Shown here: piece after piece, positions 35,098 to 41,896 of the stretch | How positions within the stretch are numbered: the stretch's first letter is position 1 | Layout: every line of letters starts with the position of its first letter | Origin: Neisseria lactamica NS19 | Lineage (GTDB): Bacteria; Pseudomonadota; Gammaproteobacteria; Burkholderiales; Neisseriaceae | DNA length: 41,896 bases | NCBI GenBank assembly: GCA_000193795.2 | Contig: AEPI01000014.1 | Span: forward strand, 1-41,896 | Direction: 5' to 3' | The notes under the pieces: generated by a model | Database searches by the model: none | Seen by the model: only the letters and a program-made list of their open reading frames with translations | Told to the model about the DNA's origin: nothing | Position numbers and translations under genes: made by a program

Positions 35098-36063
35098 TTA
35101 TTTTGCTGCGTTAAAAGCATCCGCAACCTGTTTGCTTGCATTCAGCAGCTCTTGCGCGCCGCCGGCTGCCAGATAAGTTTCGGGAACAAGGTAAACCACC
35201 TGTCCTTTTTTCCAAGCGGTTGTTTCGGCAACCAGCGGATTATCCAACACGTCTTTCGCCGCCTGACCCTCTTCGCCGATGGCCGCGCTGCGGTCAAGGA
35301 CGAACAGCCAGTCGGGATTTTTCTCTTTCAGGTATTCAAAGCTGATAGGCTGACCGTGGCTGCCTTCTTTGATGGCTTCGTCAACAGCGGGCAAACCGAT
35401 GTCTTTGTGCAGCCAGCCGCCCAAGCGTGAAGACGGGCCGAAGGCGGACATTTTGCCGCCGTTGACCAAAATCACCAAACCTTTGCCTTTGCCTTGCGCG
35501 GCAGTTTTCGCGGCTTCAAAAGACGCGTCGATTTCCGCCTTCAGCTTGTCGGCTTCCGCCTGTTTGCCGAAGATTTGCGCCAGCGCGTCGATGCGCTCTT
35601 TGGCACTTTCTTTCAGATTGGCGGTATCGGCGGTCATTTCGATGGTCGGCGCGATTTCGTTCAATTTGTCAAACGCCTTGGCGGCACGGCTGCCGATGAT
35701 GATGAGCTGCGGCTTGTAGGCATTGAGCGTTTCGTAATCCGGCTCGAACAAAGTGCCGGCAGGTTTTGTCGTTTTGAAATATTCCTCTAAATACGGCAGG
35801 CGGTTTTTATCGACGGACAAACCGGTTTTCACGCCCAGTTTGCTCAAGGTGTCGAGCATACCCAAATCGTAAACGGCGATGCGTTCGGGGTTTTGCGGTA
35901 TTTGAACATCGCCGCGCGCGGTTTTGACGGTAACGGACACGCCTTCGGATTGTGCGGCGGAAACCGCCTGTTCTTTGGCTTGTGGGGCAGAGTCGGAATT
36001 TTGCGGCGAACACGCGCCCAAGGCGAGGACGGTGCAGAGGGTCAATGCGGTCAAACGCAACAT
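35098..36063 (-). CDS. fetB: FetB, periplasmic siderophore-binding lipoprotein
   Basis: I chose the ATG at 36063 because GGAG lies before it and it gives a clean lipoprotein signal, MLRLTALTLCTVLALGAC, with Cys18 as lipidation site. The upstream extension to 36111 would bury it. The 321-residue product is a helical-backbone binding protein: NPERIAVYDLGMLDTLSKLG, PDYETLNAYKPQLIIIGSR, DWLFVLDRSAAIGE. It hands ferric catecholate or xenosiderophore delivered by FetA to the FetC/FetD permease. Confidence 0.93.
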   Translation of the reverse strand: MLRLTALTLCTVLALGACSPQNSDSAPQAKEQAVSAAQSEGVSVTVKTARGDVQIPQNPERIAVYDLGMLDTLSKLGVKTGLSVDKNRLPYLEEYFKTTKPAGTLFEPDYETLNAYKPQLIIIGSRAAKAFDKLNEIAPTIEMTADTANLKESAKERIDALAQIFGKQAEADKLKAEIDASFEAAKTAAQGKGKGLVILVNGGKMSAFGPSSRLGGWLHKDIGLPAVDEAIKEGSHGQPISFEYLKEKNPDWLFVLDRSAAIGEEGQAAKDVLDNPLVAETTAWKKGQVVYLVPETYLAAGGAQELLNASKQVADAFNAAK

Positions 36064-36137
36064 AGATGTCTCCAAAATGGGGATATTGGGGCAAAGCCGC
36101 CGGTCGGACAAACCGGAACGGCTTTAGAAAGGATAAA

Positions 36138-36160
36138 TGATAACCTATATCAAATTATCA
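36138..36160. promoter_or_regulatory. Fur-box-like inverted repeat upstream of fetB
   Basis: TGATAA, eleven bases, TTATCA: an inverted repeat resembling the GATAATGATAATCATTATC Fur box, 75 bases upstream of the fetB ATG. Iron repression is inferred. Confidence 0.5.
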
Positions 36161-36165
36161 GAACA

Positions 36166-36200
36166 GATGCCGTCTGAAAGGCTTTCAGACGGCATTTTTT
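36166..36200. terminator. Paired uptake-sequence terminator after fetA
   Basis: GATGCCGTCTGAAAG and CTTTCAGACGGCATTTTTT form a tight stem-loop; in the fetA direction the stem follows the fetA stop by about 15 bases. Confidence 0.85.
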
Positions 36201-36213
36201 CGGGATGTGCGTT

Positions 36214-38355
36214 TTAGAACTTGTAGTTCACGCCCAGGCGCACATCGCGGCCCACGCCCGGCAGGGTATTGTTCCAGCGTTGGCTGTGCGGATAGTAGAA
36301 CTTGTTGAACACGTTGTTGACTGAAAGATTGACATTGAGCGTGTCTTTGCCCAGCGGTTTCCAGTTGGCGAAGATGTCGTTCACACCGAAACCTTGGCGT
36401 ACAACGTTTTCCAATTTGCCGCTGCGGTCTTTTTGACCTGACACCAATATCGAACCCACGGCTTTTTGAACATAGCGTCCGCGCCAGCCGATTTCCAGAT
36501 TCGGGTTTTTGAAGCGGTAGGCAAGGGAGGCTGTCCAAGTGCGGCCGACTTGTGCGCCAAACTCAGGGTTCGCGCTCAACAGCTTGTCTTTGTGCGTATC
36601 GTAAAAGCGCGGTTTGCTGTGGCTTACGCCGACTTTGGCAGTCAGACCGCCGGTGCGGTAGGACGCGCCCAATTCGTAACCGTGGTTTTTGATGTAACCG
36701 GCATTGACGGCTTCACGGACGGCGACAGAGTCGTGGCGGTTTTGCGGATTGGCAAGCGCGTCTTTGATGGTTTGCCAAAAGTAGCTGCCGTTGGCGGCAA
36801 ACGTGCCGTCGTTGTAGTTGAAGCCGATTTCGGTATTGCGTGCGCGTTCGGCTTTGGTGCCGTCGGCAATCGAGATGATGCCGCGTTTGCCGTGGGTTTG
36901 CAGCGCGTCATACAGGCGCGGGCTGCGGCTGGCGTAGTTGTGGCTTGCGCTGAAGCTCCAGTGTTCGTGCGGCTGCCAAATCACGCCGAAACTCGGGTTA
37001 AGGCTGCTGCTTGAAACGGTTTTGCCGTCATGGGTTTTCACCTTGAAGCGGTCGTAACGCAACCCGCCGGTCAGGGTAAAGCCGTTAATTTCGTGAATGG
37101 CTTCGATATACGCGCCGGTATCGGTTTTGGTCGGGTTGGTCAGACGGTAGGCTTTGGCAATTTTTTCATTTTCACGGTTCTTTTTCTTGTCTTCCTCGGT
37201 TGCGTTATCTTTATCTTTTATTGAAAATTCGCCGTTCAAAAACGCTTGCGGTTTGATTTCCTGATGGCGGTAGTTGATACCGTATTTCAACAGGGTTTGT
37301 TCGGCAAGGCGGCTGTCGAAGTTGAAGTTCGCACCACGAGTGGTGATTCGGGTATGGTTGGGGCCTTTTACATTGCCTGCGTAGCCGGTGCCGCTGTCAT
37401 CGGCGGAATAGCGTTCTTTTTCCAACACATAGGCGTTGGCATCCAGTTTTTCGACAAAGCCCAGGTTTTTACCCGTGTACGCCAAATTGGTGTTGGATTG
37501 TGTGGTTTCGCGGTAAGCAGGGGCTTGGCGTTCCATACTTATTCGCTCTTTATCGCCGCCAACGGTAAATTCTTCACGGACGGTACGGATGCCCCGGTGC
37601 TGGTCTTTCATATGGCTCAACACGATGCGGTGGTCGCCGTCGCCGAAGCTTGTTCCGATTTTGGCGAGGTAGCTGCGTTTGTCCAGCGCGCTGTACGGTA
37701 CGGTTTTGCCGCCGTTGAAATTATTACGGAAGCCTTTACCTGCTTCGTAATCTTTTTCATCGTTGCGGTTGTAAGAGAACAAGCCGTCGAAGTTGCCCTC
37801 TTTTCCGAATACGCTTGCGCCGTAGCTTACGCCTTCGTTGCTGGCAAAGCCGCTGTTGAGGCGCACGCCCCAGTTTTTATCCAAGCCTTTGAGCAGGTCT
37901 TGGGCATCGACGGTTTTGGCGATAATCGCGCCGTTGGTCGCGCCGATACCGGCAGAGGCGGAACCCGCGCCTTTTTGCACGGAAACGACTTTAACCAAAG
38001 CGGGATCGACAATAAATCTGCCTTGGTGGTAAAGGATTTGGCTGTCGGAATAGGCGTTGTCCACCTTGATGTCGACAGAGTTCTGACCCATACCGCGCAA
38101 GGTCATGTGTTGGGACGTGCCGTTGCCGCCGCCGAAATCGATGGAGGGCTCTTCTTTTAAGAGTTCGCGCATATCGGTTGCGGTGCTTTCGTCTTTTTGT
38201 TGAAGCGTAACGATGTTGGTACGGATTTTGCTGCCTTGGCGGTCGCCTTTTACGGTAATGGTATCCAATGCGACATTGGCGTTGCCTGCCGCGTGGGCAA
38301 AACCTGCTGCAAGTGTGAGCGAGAGCAGGCTGAGACGGAACAATGGGGTATTCAT
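36214..38355 (-). CDS. fetA: FetA (FrpB), TonB-dependent ferric-siderophore receptor
   Basis: The 713-residue outer-membrane receptor has signal peptide MNTPLFRLSLLSLTLAAGFAHA. A plug domain follows (STATDMRELLKEEPSIDFGGGNGTSQHMTLRGMGQ, VVSVQKGAGSASAGIGATNGAIIAKTV). A 22-strand barrel ends GVGRDVRLGVNYKF, with terminal Phe. The surface variable region used in strain typing lies around EIKPQAFLNGEFSIKDKDN (about 370-410). FetA imports ferric enterobactin and other siderophores and is a major antigen. It is divergent from groES. Confidence 0.96.
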   Translation of the reverse strand: MNTPLFRLSLLSLTLAAGFAHAAGNANVALDTITVKGDRQGSKIRTNIVTLQQKDESTATDMRELLKEEPSIDFGGGNGTSQHMTLRGMGQNSVDIKVDNAYSDSQILYHQGRFIVDPALVKVVSVQKGAGSASAGIGATNGAIIAKTVDAQDLLKGLDKNWGVRLNSGFASNEGVSYGASVFGKEGNFDGLFSYNRNDEKDYEAGKGFRNNFNGGKTVPYSALDKRSYLAKIGTSFGDGDHRIVLSHMKDQHRGIRTVREEFTVGGDKERISMERQAPAYRETTQSNTNLAYTGKNLGFVEKLDANAYVLEKERYSADDSGTGYAGNVKGPNHTRITTRGANFNFDSRLAEQTLLKYGINYRHQEIKPQAFLNGEFSIKDKDNATEEDKKKNRENEKIAKAYRLTNPTKTDTGAYIEAIHEINGFTLTGGLRYDRFKVKTHDGKTVSSSSLNPSFGVIWQPHEHWSFSASHNYASRSPRLYDALQTHGKRGIISIADGTKAERARNTEIGFNYNDGTFAANGSYFWQTIKDALANPQNRHDSVAVREAVNAGYIKNHGYELGASYRTGGLTAKVGVSHSKPRFYDTHKDKLLSANPEFGAQVGRTWTASLAYRFKNPNLEIGWRGRYVQKAVGSILVSGQKDRSGKLENVVRQGFGVNDIFANWKPLGKDTLNVNLSVNNVFNKFYYPHSQRWNNTLPGVGRDVRLGVNYKF

Positions 38356-38419
38356 TCAATCGTCCTCTTGAGTATATGAAGGGAAGTTAAGCCAAACCGT
38401 TAAGATTTGGCAGGATAAG

Positions 38420-38475
38420 AAAAATAATTAATAATTATTTTTATTTATATTAACAGGGGGGGGGGATTTTTGCAA
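38420..38475 (-). promoter_or_regulatory. fetA promoter with phase-variable poly-C spacer and Fur-like site
   Basis: On the minus strand TTGCAA (38470-38475) and TAATAT (38447-38452) are 17 bases apart, the optimal spacing. Ten C (38456-38465) make up most of the spacer. Tract changes alter spacing and thus strength, the known fetA switch. The AT-rich near-palindrome around 38420-38442 is Fur-box-like. Confidence 0.85.
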
Positions 38476-38571
38476 AGCTGATTATCGTTTTTATTTGCGA
38501 AGTGTTGTTTTTTGTTGACAGGTTTTGTCGGAAATGTAAAAAAACGGCGGGAATAAATTTTTTCCGCCTCA

Positions 38572-38598
38572 CTTGAATTTACCCGCACACACCCTAAT
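38572..38598 (+). promoter_or_regulatory. Heat-shock (sigma-32) type promoter of groESL
   Basis: CTTGAA at 38572-38577 and CCCTAAT at 38592-38598 are 14 bases apart, matching the sigma-32 pattern (CTTGAA, CCCATnT) closely. It lies about 110 bases upstream of groES. The rest of the 352-base divergent region with fetA holds no gene. Confidence 0.7.
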
Positions 38599-38707
38599 TT
38601 TGCCGACTTATACGGGCAGCCGCCTGACGGCTGTCCGGTTTCCACTTCAATCTGTCCGAACCGTTCGGGCAGATGATTGTTTTCAAACCATTTATCGGAG
38701 CATAAAT

Positions 38708-38998
38708 ATGACCATCCGTCCTTTACACGACCGCGTTGTCGTCAAACGCTTGGAAGCTGAAGAAAAAACCGCATCGGGCATCGTTTTGCCGGGTGCGGCC
38801 GCCGAAAAACCCGATATGGGCGAAGTCATCGCCGTGGGTGCGGGCAAAATCGGTAAAGACGGCGCGCGCCGTCCGCTGGATGTCAAAGTCGGCGACAAAA
38901 TCATCTTCGGCAAATACAGCGGCCAAACCGTAAAAGCCGACGGCGAAGAGCTGTTGGTAATGCGCGAAGAAGATATTTTCGGCATCGTTGAAAAATAA
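38708..38998 (+). CDS. groES: GroES co-chaperonin
   Basis: The 96-residue protein begins MTIRPLHDRVVVKRLEAEEK. The mobile loop follows (EKTASGIVLPGAAAEKP). KYSGQTVKADGEELLVMREEDIFGIVEK closes the chain. It forms the heptameric lid of the GroEL folding chamber. The ATG at 38708 gives the standard length; the open frame continues upstream without a ribosome site. It is the first gene of the groESL unit. Confidence 0.98.
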   Translation: MTIRPLHDRVVVKRLEAEEKTASGIVLPGAAAEKPDMGEVIAVGAGKIGKDGARRPLDVKVGDKIIFGKYSGQTVKADGEELLVMREEDIFGIVEK

Positions 38999-39009
38999 AT
39001 ACGGACACG

Positions 39010-39046
39010 ATGCCGTCTGAAACGGCAAACCGCCTTCAGACGGCAT
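39010..39046. terminator. Paired uptake-sequence stem-loop between groES and groEL
   Basis: GATGCCGTCTGAAACGG and CCGCCTTCAGACGGCAT lie in the 92-base gap. It lacks a T run, so it may act as a processing or attenuating hairpin rather than a full stop. Confidence 0.6.
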
Positions 39047-39090
39047 AAACGGTTTTATCAGACAGTTTTAATGATTTTTGGAGAATTGAA

Positions 39091-40725
39091 ATGGCAGCAA
39101 AAGACGTACAATTCGGCAATGAAGTCCGTCAAAAAATGGTAAACGGCGTGAACATTCTGGCAAACGCCGTGCGCGTAACCCTGGGTCCCAAAGGCCGCAA
39201 CGTAGTGGTTGACCGCGCATTCGGCGGCCCGCACATCACCAAAGACGGCGTAACCGTCGCCAAAGAAATCGAACTGAAAGACAAGTTTGAAAATATGGGC
39301 GCGCAAATGGTGAAAGAAGTTGCGTCCAAAACCAACGACGTGGCAGGCGACGGTACGACTACCGCCACCGTACTGGCGCAATCCATCGTTGCCGAAGGTA
39401 TGAAATACGTTACCGCAGGTATGAATCCGACCGACCTGAAACGCGGTATCGACAAAGCCGTCGCCGCTTTGGTTGACGAGCTGAAAAACATCGCCAAACC
39501 TTGCGACACTTCCAAAGAAATCGCCCAAGTCGGCTCGATTTCCGCCAACTCCGACGAACAAGTCGGCGCGATTATCGCCGAAGCGATGGAAAAAGTCGGC
39601 AAAGAAGGCGTGATTACCGTTGAAGACGGCAAATCTTTGGAAAACGAGCTGGACGTGGTTGAAGGTATGCAGTTCGACCGCGGCTACTTGTCCCCTTACT
39701 TCATCAACGACGCGGAAAAACAAATCGCCGGTCTGGACAGCCCGTTTGTTTTGCTGTTCGACAAAAAAATCAGCAACATCCGCGACCTGCTGCCTGTTTT
39801 GGAACAAGTGGCAAAAGCCAGCCGTCCGCTCTTGATTATCGCTGAAGACGTAGAAGGCGAAGCCTTGGCGACTTTGGTGGTGAACAACATCCGCGGCATT
39901 CTGAAAACCGTTGCCGTTAAAGCTCCGGGCTTCGGCGACCGCCGCAAAGCGATGCTGCAAGACATCGCTATCCTGACCGGCGGCACAGTGATTTCCGAAG
40001 AAGTCGGCCTGTCTCTGGAAAAAGCCACTTTGGAAGACTTGGGTCAAGCCAAACGCATCGAAATCGGTAAAGAAAACACCACCATCATCGACGGCTTCGG
40101 CGACGCAGCCCAAATCGAAGCGCGTGTTGCCGAAATCCGCCAACAAATCGAAACCGCAACCAGCGATTACGACAAAGAAAAACTGCAAGAGCGCGTTGCT
40201 AAACTGGCAGGCGGCGTGGCAGTAATCAAAGTCGGCGCGGCGACCGAAGTCGAAATGAAAGAGAAAAAAGACCGCGTGGAAGACGCGCTGCACGCTACCC
40301 GCGCAGCCGTTGAAGAAGGCGTGGTTGCCGGCGGCGGCGTAGCCCTGTTGCGCGCCCGTGCCGCTCTGGAAAACCTGCACACCGGCAATGCCGACCAAGA
40401 CGCAGGCGTACAAATCGTATTGCGCGCCGTTGAGTCTCCGCTGCGCCAAATCGTTGCCAACGCAGGCGGCGAGCCTAGCGTGGTTGTGAACAAAGTGTTG
40501 GAAGGCAAAGGCAACTACGGTTACAACGCAGGCTCCGGCGAATACGGCGATATGATCGAAATGGGCGTACTCGACCCCGCCAAAGTAACCCGTTCTGCGC
40601 TGCAACATGCCGCGTCCATCGCCGGCCTGATGCTGACGACCGATTGCATGATTGCCGAAATCCCTGAAGAAAAACCGGCTATGCCCGATATGGGGGGCAT
40701 GGGCGGTATGGGCGGCATGATGTAA
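39091..40725 (+). CDS. groEL: GroEL chaperonin
   Basis: The 544-residue protein has all chaperonin landmarks: VTLGPKGRNVVVDRAFGGP, the nucleotide site VAGDGTTTATVLAQ, the apical-domain stretch VEGMQFDRGYLSPYFI, AAVEEGVVAGGGVALLRA and the GGM-rich tail (PDMGGMGGMGGMM). It forms the double heptameric ATPase ring that folds cytosolic proteins with GroES. GGAG precedes the ATG. Confidence 0.98.
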   Translation: MAAKDVQFGNEVRQKMVNGVNILANAVRVTLGPKGRNVVVDRAFGGPHITKDGVTVAKEIELKDKFENMGAQMVKEVASKTNDVAGDGTTTATVLAQSIVAEGMKYVTAGMNPTDLKRGIDKAVAALVDELKNIAKPCDTSKEIAQVGSISANSDEQVGAIIAEAMEKVGKEGVITVEDGKSLENELDVVEGMQFDRGYLSPYFINDAEKQIAGLDSPFVLLFDKKISNIRDLLPVLEQVAKASRPLLIIAEDVEGEALATLVVNNIRGILKTVAVKAPGFGDRRKAMLQDIAILTGGTVISEEVGLSLEKATLEDLGQAKRIEIGKENTTIIDGFGDAAQIEARVAEIRQQIETATSDYDKEKLQERVAKLAGGVAVIKVGAATEVEMKEKKDRVEDALHATRAAVEEGVVAGGGVALLRARAALENLHTGNADQDAGVQIVLRAVESPLRQIVANAGGEPSVVVNKVLEGKGNYGYNAGSGEYGDMIEMGVLDPAKVTRSALQHAASIAGLMLTTDCMIAEIPEEKPAMPDMGGMGGMGGMM

Positions 40726-40753
40726 GAAATGCCGTCTGAAACCTTCAGACAAC

Positions 40754-40786
40754 AAGCCGTACGGTCAACGCCGTGCGGCTTTTTTG
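40754..40786 (+). terminator. Rho-independent terminator after groEL
   Basis: AAGCCGTACGG, short loop, CCGTGCGGCTTTTTT follows the groEL stop by about 30 bases, after a nearby uptake sequence (ATGCCGTCTGAA) and partial inverse. Confidence 0.85.
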
Positions 40787-40929
40787 CGAATAAGCGCAGC
40801 TAAGGCGCAAACCTTAAAATTGCCAATGCCGTTTTTTGCATTTTTGTTTTTTGATACGCGTGCTTTTGTTTTATTTCCCGCCATCCCAAAAACGAAGAGC
40901 GGCAGGAATTTATCGGAAAAACAGTACCT

Positions 40930-41896
40930 CTCCGCCGTCATTTCGGCGAAAGCGGGAATCCGGTCCGTCCGGTTTCCGTTTTTTTGAATTTCGGGAAACT
41001 TCCGAACCGTCATTCCCGCGAAAACAGAAAAACAAAAGAGAAACCTAAAATTCGTCATTCCCGCGAAAGCAGGAATCCGGTCCGTCCGGTTTCCGTTTTT
41101 TTTTGAATTTCGTGTAACTTCCGAACCGCCATTCCCGCAAAAACAGAAAATCAAAAAAGAAACCTAAAATTCCGTCATTCCCGCGAAAGCGGGAATCTAG
41201 AAACTCAAAGCTGCAAGAATTTATCAGAAATGACTGAAACTCAAAAAACCGGATTCCTATGAAAGCGGGAATCCGGAGTCTCAGGGTTGGAAAAACCGTT
41301 TTACCCGATAAGTTTCCGTGCCGACAGACCCGGATTCCCGCCTGCGCGGGAATGACGAAACTTCAGTTTTTGATTTTTTGTTTTTACCGGAATGATGGGA
41401 TTGGAAATTGCGGGCATTTACCGGATAAAACAGAAATTAAGCGTTACGAAAACTTATCCGAAATCACGGCAACTTTTCCGCCGTCATTCCCGCGCAGGCG
41501 GGAATCTGGAAATCCAATGCCAAGGCAATTTATCGGAAATGACTGAAACCTAACGGACCGGATTCCCACTTTCGTGGGAATGACGGAGTGGAAGTTTTCC
41601 GAAACTTAAAACAAGCGAAACCGACAGACCTAGATTCCCGCCTGCGCGGGAATGACGGGACTTTAGGTTTTTGTTTTCTGTTTTTGCGGGAATGACGGGA
41701 CTTTAGGTTTTTGTTTTTCTGTTTTTGCGGGAATGACGAATTTAAATATTGTAGGAATTTATCGGAAATTTAATATTCCGCCATAGGAATTTATCGGGAA
41801 AACAGCAACCTCTTCGCCGTCATTCCCGTGAAAGCGGGAATCTAGAAACTCAAAGCTGCAGGAATTTATCGGAAACGGCTGAACCCGACGGACCGA
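40930..41896. repeat. dRS3/NIME-type repeat array
   Basis: At least eight dRS3 units (ATTCCC-N8-GGGAAT, some degenerate) occur in both orientations near 40938, 41055, 41175, 41248, 41333, 41483, 41561, 41633 and 41820. Spacers of roughly 60-150 bases share blocks such as GGAATTTATCGGAAA and TTTAGGTTTTTGTTT. There is no gene; open frames here consist of repeat translations. The array runs off the window end. Confidence 0.88.

Noticed and set aside
39058..40755. 565-codon minus-strand frame opposite groEL
   Set aside because: Antisense shadow of GroEL; the Phe/His/Gly-rich composition is typical of such artefacts.
40765..41154. Minus-strand frame with repeated RIPAFAGMT-type peptides
   Set aside because: It is translated dRS3 repeat DNA, not a gene.
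40930..41896. Regularly repeated palindromes resembling a CRISPR array
   Set aside because: Units occur in both orientations, spacing is uneven, and spacers share sequence; they match dRS3 repeats and there are no cas genes.

Overview
The window is chromosomal DNA of a pathogenic-type Neisseria, most likely N. meningitidis. The sequence shows many copies of the 12-base DNA uptake sequence ATGCCGTCTGAA, often as inverted pairs that serve as terminators. It also has dRS3 repeats (NIME-type arrays), a full-length Correia element, IS1016-like and IS1106-like remnants, comP, a phase-variable pilC, lpt3 and the fetA iron locus. The nadA gene, which I recall lying between the P-II gene and the Fet ABC genes in some meningococci, is absent here.

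Layout. 1-5657: comP, two nested decayed insertion sequences, dRS3 repeats, then pilC with its poly-G tract in the OFF register. 5745-7002: a decayed IS1106-like element that has cut off the end of a small SWIM-family-like gene. 7299-9519: an AT-rich three-gene island read leftward. It encodes a PD-(D/E)XK nuclease-like protein and two proteins I do not recognise, two of the three genes being broken at homopolymers. 9608-17498: an hrpA helicase gene split in two, with an lpt3 gene (frameshifted) and an AT-rich SIR2-domain gene lying between the halves; related palindromic repeats sit at the cassette boundaries. 17687-30194: housekeeping genes, mostly leftward: a ClC chloride channel, argJ, a LrgA/LrgB pair, an NlpC/P60 peptidase, hslO (rightward), mgtE, gloB and purL. 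30418-31384: a small membrane protein, a P-II regulator and a Correia element. 31493-38355: the Fet ferric-siderophore system, comprising ATPase, an FmdE-like protein, two permeases, a binding lipoprotein and the TonB-dependent receptor FetA. 38708-40725: groES-groEL. 40930-41896: a repeat array.

How the genes work together. ComP is the minor pilin that binds the uptake sequences scattered through the window, and PilC is needed for pilus biogenesis and adhesion. The Fet genes form one uptake path from outer membrane to cytoplasm, with Fur-like sites and a poly-C tract in the fetA promoter. The two AT-rich insertions, the nuclease island and the SIR2 gene, lack the uptake sequence and look laterally acquired. 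They are the best candidates in this window for undescribed defence functions. Homopolymer frameshifts recur in the nuclease island, so either phase variation, decay or sequencing error must be considered.
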